From positions 992,001-1,056,000 of the forward strand of contig JACKAU010000002.1 in the NCBI GenBank assembly GCA_020634855.1: a stretch of DNA of 64,000 bases, written 5' to 3'. Position 1 is the first letter of the stretch; each line of letters starts with the position of its first letter. The notes beneath the pieces were generated by a model. That model was given only the letters and a program-made list of their open reading frames with translations. It did not search any database and was not told where the DNA came from. The DNA is from Anaerolineales bacterium. Lineage in GTDB: Bacteria; Chloroflexota; Anaerolineae; 4572-78; J111. Below are positions 45,017 through 53,748 of this stretch, in pieces. The translations under genes and the position numbers were made by a program.

Positions 45017-45492
45017 TTGGCCCCTCGTATGTGTGCCACTTTTTGCAGACGCGGATTGTTAATAGCGATGTGGGGCACAAAAGCAACTCGGTCGAATGAA
45101 TAGGTCAATATTTTTTAAGTGTATCACGTAGGTTTAAGAACGACAATATTCTACCTTACAATAACTCTAATTTACCACTTTTAGCGATGGTAAACCATAG
45201 TACTTTTTTTCCTGCCGTCTTTAAGGCCGGTGTTATAAGATTTGATCCAATTTCAGTAGATCACAGTTTTACATAAAAGCATGCAAATTGAACGCAGATC
45301 GTACTGATCGCACGGATAAACACGGATTTTCTTAAAATAAATCAAGCTTTATCCGTGAAAACCGGTATGATCCGTGTCATCTGTGTGCTATAGTTTCTCA
45401 TCAGATACTGAAATCGTGATCCGCTGAATTTTATTAAGATCAGGCATTAAAGAGGTAGTACAACCCGGTTAAACTGATTGAGTTTGGGCCGC
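45017..45492. other. 476-base intergenic region with inverted repeats
   Basis: No coding gene is supported. It holds a seven-base inverted repeat, TTTACCA (45171-45177) and TGGTAAA (45188-45194), followed by a run of T on the plus strand, and the larger imperfect palindrome at 45291-45390. Promoter elements for the RsbW-like gene must lie here; the best candidate, TTGACC near 45108, has no convincing -10. Confidence 0.6.
45291..45390. repeat. Imperfect palindromic element with CACGGAT units
   Basis: The left part contains GCAGATCGTACTGATCGCAC, GGATAAACACGGATTTT; the right part contains the inverse units TTATCCGTG, ATGATCCGTG and CATCTGTGTG. ACGGAT occurs twice in each orientation. Similar CACGGAT/ATCCGTG palindromes occur as dispersed intergenic repeats in many environmental bacteria. 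Only this copy is in the window. Confidence 0.6.
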
Positions 45493-45930
45493 TTATCGAT
45501 TTGAAGTTAAGTTGTTCCCTGCCGAGTCCAAATAATTTTGCAAAATAACTGCCGCCGCCAATGCATCAATGGCTGTTTTGTTCCGCCCGGTAGCCGCTTG
45601 CAACAACTCGGCATCGACAGTTGAGTAGCTTTCATCGACGTACTCATAGGGAATGGTCAAATTTTCGGCTAGGGCTTCGGTATAGCGCTTGATGCGCCGA
45701 GCCTGCGGACCGATATCCTCAGGTTGGCCGCTCAATGAATAAGGCAACCCTACAATCAACCGCTCGATCCGCAACTCGGCGATTAAGCGCTGTAGCTTAG
45801 CAAAATCTTTCTTTTTGGTGGTTCGATGTAAAACACTGTGAGGTTGGGCCAGCAGCCCGCTGTCGCTAGTAGCGATGCCAATTCGCCGCTCGCCGATGTC
45901 CAAGGCCATTAGGCGCACGTCAATCGCCAT
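45493..45930 (-). CDS. ruvX: Putative pre-16S rRNA nuclease / Holliday junction resolvase-like protein
   Basis: About 145 residues, YqgF/RuvX family: RNase H fold with LMALDIGERRIGIATSD, IVGLPYSLSGQPEDIG, YEYVDESYSTVDAE and NKTAIDALAAAVILQNYLD. The acidic residues of the RNase H-like active site are present (LDIG, VDES, IDALAA). In E. coli YqgF matures the 16S rRNA 5' end; other members act on DNA junctions. The ATG at 45930 overlaps the upstream gene by 11 bases; a second in-frame ATG at 45909 is possible. The gene closes the alaS-PilM-baseplate J block. Confidence 0.93.
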   Translation of the reverse strand: MAIDVRLMALDIGERRIGIATSDSGLLAQPHSVLHRTTKKKDFAKLQRLIAELRIERLIVGLPYSLSGQPEDIGPQARRIKRYTEALAENLTIPYEYVDESYSTVDAELLQAATGRNKTAIDALAAAVILQNYLDSAGNNLTSNR

Positions 45931-47563
45931 CGGCCACAAATGTTACCGCGTCGTTAATCACCACGTTAATCCGCAGTGACGAGAAAGGCAATCGCCCCAA
46001 CCAATCCACCAGCCAACTCGGCCGCAGATCGACCCCCGGTACCGTCGCCAGCGGATATTGCTGCTCCAACAAGTTCTGCGCTTCGCCAATCGACATACCG
46101 ACCACATCTTTGGCAATCTCGCGATCATTGATATTTGGCACCGCTTTGCCCGAAGCGAATATCTTGAATGTCGCGGTTTGCCCATCGACATTGAGTACTT
46201 CGCCAGCGCCAAATTTGAGACCATCCAGATCAAGCTCAAAACCGGGGGGAATCTGCGCATCAAGGGCTGCCAGCGCCAAACGGTTGGCGTTGTACCCGCC
46301 GATGACGGTGGCGCGAACCACCGCTTGCATTTCGCCCCCAAACGTATCGGAAAAATCGCCCGAAAACTCTCGATATTTAACATCGAGCACAATAACCTCG
46401 ACGGTCTCCGGTGGGATAAATTCTTGCTCGCTCAAAGAGGCTTTTAGCTGCTCCAGCCCTTCCTGCTGAATACGTTGGCGCAAGAAAGCCTGGAGCCGTT
46501 CCTTATCGCTCTCTTCGACAATCCGGGCCGGTTCCATCGATCCGCCGCCGGTAGCCTGCTCATTCACCACCCGAGCCAGCAGCGAGTACGCGCCATCCGC
46601 CACCCGATTGATCTGCGTGGGGGCGACATTACCGCGCGGTCCCGTTTCCATCGCAATAACCGATACGGGTGAACTGGTCGAGCCGATACCGCTCGGCACA
46701 GTTACCGTTTGAAGCGTCCTAAATTCAACCGGCTCACCGGCGGAAGTCGAAACGGTAGTACTGTAGGGCAGGAAAAAAGAATCTTCCGTCCGATTGATAA
46801 ATACTACCCGCCCGGTGGCCCGGCCAGTGGGGGCCAATTCGGTTTTGACGGTCTCGATTTCGTCGGAAATAGCCAGTTCAACCTGATCGATCCGGGCCGG
46901 AAAAGTCAGTTCCTGGAAATTGACCCCGTCTACTTCCGGGTCAGCCTTAACAATCAGTTCTGTTTCGACCGGCTGAGCAATCGGCGTAACCGTTACCGTG
47001 GCCTGCGGGAGCAGGAGCAGCACTCCCAACACCAACGCCACCGCCAGCACCAACACCAGCGCCAACCGGCCGATCCATTGGGCGATCCGGATGGTGGGGT
47101 GCCGTTTCTCATCACCTTCCACGACCTTGAATTGTTTCTTTTTGACTCGGGTTCGCTGCGGGCTGCCTGCGGGTTGAGCTTGAGTCCTAATTGGCGGCGG
47201 CATCGTTTCCGACGGCGGCGTCACCACATTTTCGTCCGTAACCCACCCGGCTCGCTTGGCGCTTTTCAAGCTGCTAAAGGTTTTGAGGCCGGCTTCCTTG
47301 GCGTAATCGCGAATGGTGGGATGAGAGGTGACAATAGCCAACTCAACGGCCCGATAACTAAACTGGCGGGCCAACAGTTTCATATTAACCAAACTATTCA
47401 GCGCTTTGTTTTGCGATGGAACCACAATCAGCAGTTTGGCGCGTTCGACGCCGTTGGCCCCTTGCACCACTTGCGGGGTAATCTTGGGCAGCGCAAACTC
47501 TATGCGGCTGCGAATAGCGGTGATATCATCGCTTTCATCGAGAGCTAAAACTTTTTCGATCAT
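45920..47563 (-). CDS. Membrane-anchored baseplate J-like domain protein
   Basis: A 547-residue protein. Residues about 1-115 form a small alpha/beta domain (FALPKITPQVVQGANGVERA, AIVTSHPTIRDYAKEAGLKT). A linker with basic KKKQF leads to a single membrane helix (about 163-188), then an extracellular part with baseplate J-like character (FINRTEDSFFLPYSTTVST, NVAPTQINRVADG) and a C-terminal VGMSIGEAQNLLEQQYPL segment. Homologous Chloroflexota genes are often annotated baseplate J/gp47 family, but no other phage or contractile-injection gene is here. Its ATG directly follows the stop of the PilM-like gene. A surface or envelope role is likely. Confidence 0.78.
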   Translation of the reverse strand: MIEKVLALDESDDITAIRSRIEFALPKITPQVVQGANGVERAKLLIVVPSQNKALNSLVNMKLLARQFSYRAVELAIVTSHPTIRDYAKEAGLKTFSSLKSAKRAGWVTDENVVTPPSETMPPPIRTQAQPAGSPQRTRVKKKQFKVVEGDEKRHPTIRIAQWIGRLALVLVLAVALVLGVLLLLPQATVTVTPIAQPVETELIVKADPEVDGVNFQELTFPARIDQVELAISDEIETVKTELAPTGRATGRVVFINRTEDSFFLPYSTTVSTSAGEPVEFRTLQTVTVPSGIGSTSSPVSVIAMETGPRGNVAPTQINRVADGAYSLLARVVNEQATGGGSMEPARIVEESDKERLQAFLRQRIQQEGLEQLKASLSEQEFIPPETVEVIVLDVKYREFSGDFSDTFGGEMQAVVRATVIGGYNANRLALAALDAQIPPGFELDLDGLKFGAGEVLNVDGQTATFKIFASGKAVPNINDREIAKDVVGMSIGEAQNLLEQQYPLATVPGVDLRPSWLVDWLGRLPFSSLRINVVINDAVTFVADGD

Positions 47564-48739
47564 TTAATCAGGCAAACCCACCGTTAAACTTAATGTTAAA
47601 GAAAACAGATTAAAATCGAGTCCGTCTGGTCGCACGTTGAGTGGAAATGACGATTGAACCCCCAGTTGAAACAGTTCCGGCGCGGCGTCAAACGGCGCCG
47701 GATGGGTGCGCAACAGTTTATCCAGACCGGGCAGCAAACTTCCGCCCCCTGTCACATAAATGCGCCGAGGTAGCGGTTGACCTATGGCCAGATCGATCAA
47801 CAGGTCGATCACCGCTTCGTACCAGCGCCGGCGCGCTTCATCTAAGAGCGCGTTCAGCCGGCCTTGTTCATGTCGATCAAGATCATCGCCGGCCAGCGCA
47901 TGTTTGAGGCCGCGCGCTTGCGCGTGATCGACATCCAGCGACCGGGCCAGCGCTTGCGTAAAAAAATAGCCGCCAAACGGAACCCAAGCAGCTCCGATCA
48001 GGGCGTCGTCTTTTAACAGGCAGACATTCGTACCTGAATCGCCGATATCCAGAATAATCGACTCTGTAGCGGGAATGGTAGCAGCCAGCGCCTGCGGGGC
48101 TGCCACGATATTGGCAATCGCGAGATCGAGCCGGTTGGCGACCACTTCCAGCGCTCGCATAGCGCCGGCTTGACCGGCGACCCCGAAAACGGAAAGCGCC
48201 AGTTCTTGTCCGGCCAGACCGATGCCGTCTAAAATCAAATGGTTATCGAGCCGAAGTCCGGCGTCGGTCACAGCCAGCGGCTGCCACTGCCCCGGTTCGG
48301 ACACGCTATGGGTCAACCCCTGGCGAACCATTTTCGCCCCCCGCAGCCTTAAGCTGGCTAATTCTCTGGCTTTGATCGGGGTTTGCGGTTTAGGCCGTGT
48401 TCGCTTAACCGTAAACAGCCGGCCCACCGTAGCGCGACCGGGCAGCGCTAGAATAACATCATCCGGCACAACTTTATGACCGAGGTAACTTTCGGTGCTG
48501 TCTTCGGCCTGGGTTAAGGCGTCGTTCACCGGGCGAGTCACTGCGCCGGCTTCGAGCCGCCCACCGGTAATATCGTGCCCGCCCGCGTCAGCCAGTCCAT
48601 AGCCGACCACCTCCGGAACAGGTTGATCCGGCTTCAACAGCACCACCGCCGCTTTGACCGTGTCCCGGCCAATATCCAACAAACTGTAAGCGGTGGGACG
48701 TAGCTCGGTTGACGACGGAAAGGGGCTTAAAAACCTCAT
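47564..48739 (-). CDS. PilM/FtsA-like actin-fold ATPase
   Basis: A 391-residue protein with the actin/Hsp70 ATPase pattern: phosphate 1 (YSLLDIGRDTVKAAVV), phosphate 2 (SIILDIGDSGTNVCLL) and the adenosine motif (IYVTGGGSLLPGLDKLL). FtsA and PilM are cytosolic filament-forming ATPases, of the divisome and of type IV pilus assembly respectively. No PilN/O/Q or FtsZ gene is adjacent. The partner gene downstream encodes a membrane-anchored baseplate J-like protein and abuts it without a gap, so a cytosolic platform for that envelope protein is a reasonable guess. Confidence 0.82.
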   Translation of the reverse strand: MRFLSPFPSSTELRPTAYSLLDIGRDTVKAAVVLLKPDQPVPEVVGYGLADAGGHDITGGRLEAGAVTRPVNDALTQAEDSTESYLGHKVVPDDVILALPGRATVGRLFTVKRTRPKPQTPIKARELASLRLRGAKMVRQGLTHSVSEPGQWQPLAVTDAGLRLDNHLILDGIGLAGQELALSVFGVAGQAGAMRALEVVANRLDLAIANIVAAPQALAATIPATESIILDIGDSGTNVCLLKDDALIGAAWVPFGGYFFTQALARSLDVDHAQARGLKHALAGDDLDRHEQGRLNALLDEARRRWYEAVIDLLIDLAIGQPLPRRIYVTGGGSLLPGLDKLLRTHPAPFDAAPELFQLGVQSSFPLNVRPDGLDFNLFSLTLSLTVGLPD

Positions 48740-48749
48740 AAGATATCAT

Positions 48750-51473
48750 TTAGTTGACCGATTCATCCACCAAACCATCGACCTGTGCCAACGCCTCATC
48801 CAAGCGTGACGGGTCTCGGCCGCCGGCCTGAGCCATATTAGGCCGGCCGCCGCCGCCGCCGCCAACTACGGCCGCCACCGCCTTAACCAGCTTGCCGGCG
48901 TGCAGCCCGCGTTTGATCAAATCATCGGTTACCGTGGCAATAATCACCGGCTTATCATCAGACACTGTGCCTAACACTACCACCGCCGAACCGAGTTTAT
49001 CCCGGAACCAGTCGCTCATCTCCCGCAGCATGGCCACATCAGGCACATCGACCTTTAACGCGACGACGTTGATGCCTTTGACGGTATGGACTTGATTTAA
49101 CATGTGGGTGAACTCAGCCCGGGCCAGCCGGCGCTGGAGTTCTTTGATCTGTTTTTCACTGCTTTGCAGTTGGCTTAATAAGGCCGTGGTGCGCTCGTGG
49201 ACGTCTTCCGGTTTAACTTTAAGGGCGGCCGCCGCCTGATCGAGCGTGTGCAGCCGCCGTTGAATCAGCGCCTGCGCCGCTTCGCCCGTGACTGCCTCAA
49301 TACGGCGAACGCCCGCGGCCGCACTGCCTTCATTAGTAATGTACAACCCACCAATTTGAGAAGTGCGATCAACATGGGTGCCGCCGCATAACTCTCGGCT
49401 GTAGCCGTCATCGCCTATTTGGACCACCCGCACCACATCGCCGTATTTTTCGCCGAACAGAGCCATGATTTCGCCGGTACTGATAGCCTGTTTAAGCTCG
49501 TCATAATTTTTCTGACCGGCGGAAACGGGTTTGTCGGCCAGAATCACCCGATTAACCGCCGTTTCAATTTGGGCTAACTCAGCCGGGTCAACCGAGTTCG
49601 GGTGGCTAAAGTCGAAGCGCAACCGGTCGGGCGCGACCAGGGAGCCGGCTTGAGCGACATGCTGGCCCAAGGTCCGGCGTAGTTCGCGATGCAAAATGTG
49701 AGTGGCGGTGTGATTGCGCCTGACGTTCCAGCGCCGGTCCGTATCAACCATAGCCAGGGCCGAATCGCCCACGGCGAAGCCCCCCGCCGTCACAATTCCG
49801 GTGTGAGCGATGATCCCGTTGACCGGCCGGATCACCTCTGCCACATCGACTGTCCAGCCGGCCGCGCCATTAGTCACGGCGGCGGTAATTTGCCCGGTGT
49901 CGCTAACTTGACCCCCTGACTCAACATAAAAAGGAGTCTTATCCAGGACTACTTCGATCTTTTGGCCCTCTTCGGCACGGTCAACCGACTCGCCATCGCG
50001 CAGGATGGCGACCACGGTGGCCGGGGTGGGGCTATCGTCATACGGATTATAAGCCACACCGCTGTCGGGCAGCCGGCCGCTGCTTTTAAGGGTATCAAAC
50101 AAATCGGCGTACACTTGTAGGGTATCAACCGCAATTTCACCGATTTTGCTGCCGCCTGAAATTTTAGCGTGTTCTTCAAAAGCCGTTTGGTAGCCGGTCT
50201 CGTCCACGCTGAAGCCGTATTCCTCGACGGCGATGACGCGGGTGAGATCTTTAGGGAAACCGTAGGTGGCGTATAATTTAAAGACTTCAGCGCCGGGAAT
50301 TTGAGTTTTTCCCGCTGCTTTGAGCTTCGCCACCAGATCGGCGATCAGGTCCAGTCCGTTGATAAATGTTTTCAGGAAGCGCTCTTCTTCCTGGGTGATT
50401 ACGTTGAGAATGAACTGGCGGCGGGCTTTGAGTTCGATGTAGTGGTCACCCATTTCCTCAATGACTTTGTCGGCCACTTTGGCCAGGAAAGGGCCATCGA
50501 ACCCGGCCAAACGACCATAGCGAGCGGCGCGGCGCAAAATTAAACGCAGCACCGAGGCTCGGCCTTCGTTGCCGGGCATAACGCCATCGCCAATCATAAA
50601 AGTGATGGCTCGGCCATGATCGGCGATCACCCGGTACGCGATTAAATGTTCTTCAACTTGAGCGTCAGTGTGGCCCAGTAACTTTTGGACGTGATTGATG
50701 ATCGGCATAAACAGGTCGGTTTCATAGTTGGACTGTTTATTTTGGACCACCGAGATGATCCGCTCCAGGCCCATACCGGTATCGACGCCCGGTTTGGGCA
50801 GCGGGATGCGGCTGCCATCTTCCTTTTGATTGAACTGCATAAAGACCAGGTTCCAAATTTCAAGCCAGCGCTCGCAGCCGTTGTCGATCAACACCGAGCA
50901 ATCGGGGTCGCCGCAGGTGCAGGCGTCTTCGCCCCAGTCGTAGTGAAGCTCTGACGTGGGGCCGCAGGGGCCGACATCGGCCATTTGCCAAAAGTTGGTG
51001 GCATCGCCCATGCGATAGACCCGGCGGGGATCGATGCCCATGTTTTCCGTCCACAGATTGTAGGCTTCATCGTCGCTGGTGTGTACGGTGTAATAGAGCC
51101 GGTTGGGCGAGATACCATACACTTGAGTAAGACACTCGTAGGCAAAACGAATGGCGTCTTCCTTAAAATAGTCGCCCAGCGAGAAGTTACCTAACATTTC
51201 AAAAAAAGTATGATGGCGCGGCGATGGGCCGACATTTTCCAGATCGTTATGCTTGCCGGCCACCCGCATACATTTTTGGGCCGTGGCCGCCCGGTTATAG
51301 GCGCGCTTTTCCAGCCCCAAGAAGGTATCTTTAAACTGAACCATCCCGGCGTTGGTGAACAGCAGCGTCGGATCGTTGTGGGGCACTAATGATGAACTGG
51401 CGACAATGGTATGGCCATTATCGGCAAAATAATCCAGAAACGCCTGGCGAATTTGAGTACTAGTCATCGTCAT
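48750..51473 (-). CDS. alaS: Alanyl-tRNA synthetase
   Basis: About 907 residues with all parts of bacterial AlaRS: class II catalytic core (NDPTLLFTNAGMVQFKD, RHHTFFEMLGNFSLGDYF, GMGLERIISVVQ), helical recognition domain, editing domain with the zinc-binding set HTATHILH and CGGTHVDRTSQIG, and a C-terminal Ala domain rich in glycine (AAVVGGGGGGRPNMAQAGG). A cysteine cluster (CTCGDPDCS) lies in the catalytic region, as in some bacterial AlaRS. The start at 51473 sits nine bases after GAGG; an upstream in-frame ATG at 51488 lacks that spacing. A strong promoter lies at 51507-51535. Confidence 0.97.
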   Translation of the reverse strand: MTMTSTQIRQAFLDYFADNGHTIVASSSLVPHNDPTLLFTNAGMVQFKDTFLGLEKRAYNRAATAQKCMRVAGKHNDLENVGPSPRHHTFFEMLGNFSLGDYFKEDAIRFAYECLTQVYGISPNRLYYTVHTSDDEAYNLWTENMGIDPRRVYRMGDATNFWQMADVGPCGPTSELHYDWGEDACTCGDPDCSVLIDNGCERWLEIWNLVFMQFNQKEDGSRIPLPKPGVDTGMGLERIISVVQNKQSNYETDLFMPIINHVQKLLGHTDAQVEEHLIAYRVIADHGRAITFMIGDGVMPGNEGRASVLRLILRRAARYGRLAGFDGPFLAKVADKVIEEMGDHYIELKARRQFILNVITQEEERFLKTFINGLDLIADLVAKLKAAGKTQIPGAEVFKLYATYGFPKDLTRVIAVEEYGFSVDETGYQTAFEEHAKISGGSKIGEIAVDTLQVYADLFDTLKSSGRLPDSGVAYNPYDDSPTPATVVAILRDGESVDRAEEGQKIEVVLDKTPFYVESGGQVSDTGQITAAVTNGAAGWTVDVAEVIRPVNGIIAHTGIVTAGGFAVGDSALAMVDTDRRWNVRRNHTATHILHRELRRTLGQHVAQAGSLVAPDRLRFDFSHPNSVDPAELAQIETAVNRVILADKPVSAGQKNYDELKQAISTGEIMALFGEKYGDVVRVVQIGDDGYSRELCGGTHVDRTSQIGGLYITNEGSAAAGVRRIEAVTGEAAQALIQRRLHTLDQAAAALKVKPEDVHERTTALLSQLQSSEKQIKELQRRLARAEFTHMLNQVHTVKGINVVALKVDVPDVAMLREMSDWFRDKLGSAVVVLGTVSDDKPVIIATVTDDLIKRGLHAGKLVKAVAAVVGGGGGGRPNMAQAGGRDPSRLDEALAQVDGLVDESVN

Positions 51474-51506
51474 AATGGTAGACCTCATTTAAGGAATCAA
51501 TCGGAG

Positions 51507-51535
51507 ATTTTAATCCAATCAGACAGGGATGTCAA
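51507..51535 (-). promoter_or_regulatory. Sigma-70-type promoter of alaS
   Basis: Minus strand: TTGACA (51535-51530), 17-base spacer, TAAAAT (51512-51507). The leader to the alaS ATG would be under 30 bases, leaving no room for a T-box or other leader RNA. Confidence 0.85.
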
Positions 51536-51647
51536 TCTTAATTGAATCATCGTCAATCGATCTTGCCAATTCCGCCTTTAAGAAGTGCATCTTAAGCCGG
51601 TTTAATGTACAATGAACAGTACGAGTACCACCTATCAAACAAATAGA

Positions 51648-51677
51648 TTGTTCTAGGTTTTTGTCACCGATTATAAT
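51648..51677 (+). promoter_or_regulatory. Candidate promoter of the kai operon
   Basis: TTGTTC (51648-51653), 18-base spacer, perfect TATAAT (51672-51677). The -35 is a weak match, as expected for a regulated promoter. It is divergent from the alaS promoter, about 115 bases away, and the leader to the first ATG is about 50 bases. Confidence 0.6.
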
Positions 51678-51731
51678 ACCATAGCCACCTGATTAACTGT
51701 CTATTTACTAAGTGAGATGAGGAGAAGACGT

Positions 51732-52181
51732 ATGTCAGGGCAACATAGTGCATCAGGCCGGCCAGTTGAAATTTTGTTAATCGAAGACAATCCCGGTGAT
51801 GTTCGATTAACCATTGAAGCCTTCAAAGATGCCAAAGTCCGCAACAACCTGACCATCGCTGCTAATGGGATTGAAGCGCTGGAGATTCTTACAAAAGCAG
51901 GTAAGTATGCCAACGCGGCCAAGCCGGATTTGATTTTACTCGATCTGAATTTGCCCCTCAAAGATGGCCGCGAAGTCCTGGCCGACATCAAAGCTGATGA
52001 GGCTTTGAAACGGATCCCCGTTGTGGTGTTGACCACCTCTCACGCTGACGAAGATATTCTCAAAAGTTATAATTTGAGCGCCAACTGCTATATCACCAAG
52101 CCGGTTGATCTGGATCAATTCTTGAAGGTGGTCAAATCAATTGAAAGTTTCTGGTTAGAAGTAGTCATATTACCCCCGTAA
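51732..52181 (+). CDS. Rcp1-like single-domain response regulator, first gene of the kai operon
   Basis: 149 residues from the ATG at 51732 (MSGQHSAS). An in-frame ATG at 51717 is less likely because the AGGAGA ribosome site lies between the two. The receiver has LIEDNPGDVRL, phosphoacceptor in ILLDLNLPLKDG and lysine in YITKPVDL; the NPGDVRLTIEA pattern and long C-terminal helix resemble Rcp1, the partner of cyanobacterial phytochromes. Its stop overlaps the next start (TAATG). Being coupled to the KaiA-like gene, it may pass phosphorylation input to the clock module. Confidence 0.93.
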   Translation: MSGQHSASGRPVEILLIEDNPGDVRLTIEAFKDAKVRNNLTIAANGIEALEILTKAGKYANAAKPDLILLDLNLPLKDGREVLADIKADEALKRIPVVVLTTSHADEDILKSYNLSANCYITKPVDLDQFLKVVKSIESFWLEVVILPP

Positions 52182-53413
52182 TGAGCAGTAAAGCAATGAA
52201 GCCTATCACTTTAAAAATCCTTTTAATCGAAGACAATCCGGGCGACGCCCGTCTCGTTCAAGAGATGCTAAAACAAAGGGTTAATCCTCAATATCGTTTA
52301 ACCCATGTCGAGAGTTTGGGCCAGGGTTTGGACCTGATTAACCAAGAGCAATTTGATATTACGTTATTGGATCTGAACCTGCCGGATAGCCAAGGGTTGT
52401 CAACCCTCCATCGACTTTGCCAAGTTATGCCCCCGACGGCTATCGTGGTACTAACCGGAATAGCCGATGACGAGTTGGGCATTCAGGCCATTCAAGCCGG
52501 GGCGCAGGATTATTTGGTTAAAGAAGAAATCACGACTTCGGTCTTTACACGCTTTCTTCGCTATGCGAGTGAACGAAACCAGTTATTGACCAAATTACAA
52601 CAAAAAGAAGCGTTCAACCAGGCTATCCTCAACTCTTTAACGGCGCGCGTAGCCGTCCTTGATCAAGATGGCGTTATTGTTACTGTTAATGACGCCTGGC
52701 GGCAGTTCGCTCGTGAAAACGGCGACGTCGATTCTCCGGGGGTCAACTATCTGAACCTCTGTGAGGCCGCGGCCGTACATGATCCCTCTTTGAGAGATTG
52801 TGCAGCAGGTCTCCGATCAATTTTAGACGGAGCGGCCGCCAGTTTTGATTTTGAATACACTTACCCGACCCAAGCCGGCGAATTATGGTTTCTGATGAAA
52901 GCGACTCCACTGCAAATAAAGGCGGGGGGACTGGTCATGTCTCATATCGATGTTACCGCTCTGAAACAGGCCGAAACTCAAATCAAACAACTGACCGAGG
53001 CGCTGGCGGCTCGGAATTACAACCATTACCTGGCCATGAGCAATGGCTTGGGCGCGGTCACTCAAGGCTCTATTGACAGCGATATGGCCAACAAAGTATT
53101 ATATGAGCTAATTCCGGATTACAAGGAGTTGGTAATCCGCTATGTTAGATCGGTTCGTATCCAGAAAGACCGTCCTTCTCGGCAGGTGCAAGCCTTTGCC
53201 CGAAGCCTGGCTGACTTGCAAATCCAGGCCCGGGATGTGGTGCGGATCCATTTGGGGGTTTTAACGCAATTGACCGAAGAAGTCCTTCCGTCGCAAGAAA
53301 AAGCGTTTTCAAATGATGCCCGTCTGGTTCTGCTTGAACTGTTGGGAACCCTATTAGATATTTATCTAAAATCCTGGCAACAGTCAATCGGAGCTATGGA
53401 AAGCCAGCCATGA
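52181..53413 (+). CDS. REC-PAS protein with a KaiA/RsbU-like C-terminal helical domain (KaiA candidate)
   Basis: A 410-residue protein. Receiver about 10-135 (LIEDNPGDARL, phosphoacceptor in TLLDLNLPDSQG, lysine in YLVKEEI), PAS-like 145-265 (AVLDQDGVIVTVNDAWRQFA), short coiled coil, and an all-helical domain about 302-400. That last part follows the KaiA C-terminal / RsbU N-terminal pattern: LIPDYKELVIRYV, then DLQIQARDVVRIHLGVL with H357, then DARLVLLELLGTLLDIYL, comparable to the IxEIHMxL and DYRLxLIDVIAHLCEMY segments of KaiA. It overlaps kaiB by four bases (ATGA). KaiA stimulates KaiC autophosphorylation. The homology is remote and rests on pattern and context; an RsbU-like partner-binding domain is the alternative. 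Confidence 0.7.
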   Translation: MSSKAMKPITLKILLIEDNPGDARLVQEMLKQRVNPQYRLTHVESLGQGLDLINQEQFDITLLDLNLPDSQGLSTLHRLCQVMPPTAIVVLTGIADDELGIQAIQAGAQDYLVKEEITTSVFTRFLRYASERNQLLTKLQQKEAFNQAILNSLTARVAVLDQDGVIVTVNDAWRQFARENGDVDSPGVNYLNLCEAAAVHDPSLRDCAAGLRSILDGAAASFDFEYTYPTQAGELWFLMKATPLQIKAGGLVMSHIDVTALKQAETQIKQLTEALAARNYNHYLAMSNGLGAVTQGSIDSDMANKVLYELIPDYKELVIRYVRSVRIQKDRPSRQVQAFARSLADLQIQARDVVRIHLGVLTQLTEEVLPSQEKAFSNDARLVLLELLGTLLDIYLKSWQQSIGAMESQP

Positions 53414-53703
53414 CGTTACATTTTCAGTTATACATTGCCGGCGAGCACCATCACAATCATGTGGCCATCTCAAATCTACAAAATTTGAATAAGCTTTATT
53501 GTCAAAATCAGGCTAAAATCGAGATCATTGACCTGACCAAATCTCCGGAAGTGGCTATCAAAGCCCGGGTGGTGGCCACGCCGACCTTGGTAAAAGTTAA
53601 GCCTTCGCCCGTGCAGCGAGTAATTGGTGATTTATCGGATATTGAAAAGGTCGCCACCGGTCTGGGGCTGCGGGGTATGATCAACAATGTCACCAAACGG
53701 TAA
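53410..53703 (+). CDS. kaiB: KaiB circadian clock protein
   Basis: A 97-residue thioredoxin-like KaiB. LHFQLYIAGEHHHNHVAISN matches the KaiB N-terminal strand and helix. VIDLTKSPEVA-type IIDLTKSPEVAIKARVVATP and the diagnostic TLVKVKPSPVQRVIGDLSD follow. Length matches cyanobacterial KaiB (about 100 residues). KaiB switches fold to bind phosphorylated KaiC and sequester KaiA. The ATG overlaps the stop of the KaiA-like gene (ATGA), and kaiC follows 45 bases later, the usual kaiB-kaiC order. The CxxC pair of thioredoxins is absent, as expected for KaiB. Confidence 0.95.
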   Translation: MTLHFQLYIAGEHHHNHVAISNLQNLNKLYCQNQAKIEIIDLTKSPEVAIKARVVATPTLVKVKPSPVQRVIGDLSDIEKVATGLGLRGMINNVTKR

Positions 53704-53748
53704 CAGCGATAAAATGTTGCCGATTAATAACGTAGTCGGAGTTAATGA

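Noticed and set aside
45171..45210. Plus-strand terminator in the 476-base gap
   Set aside because: A seven-base stem with a following T-run is present, but no plus-strand gene precedes it.
46709..47548. Plus-strand open frame of 279 codons antisense to the baseplate J-like gene
   Set aside because: Low-complexity translation rich in R, H and Q, no ribosome site, and the opposite strand has a coherent membrane protein.
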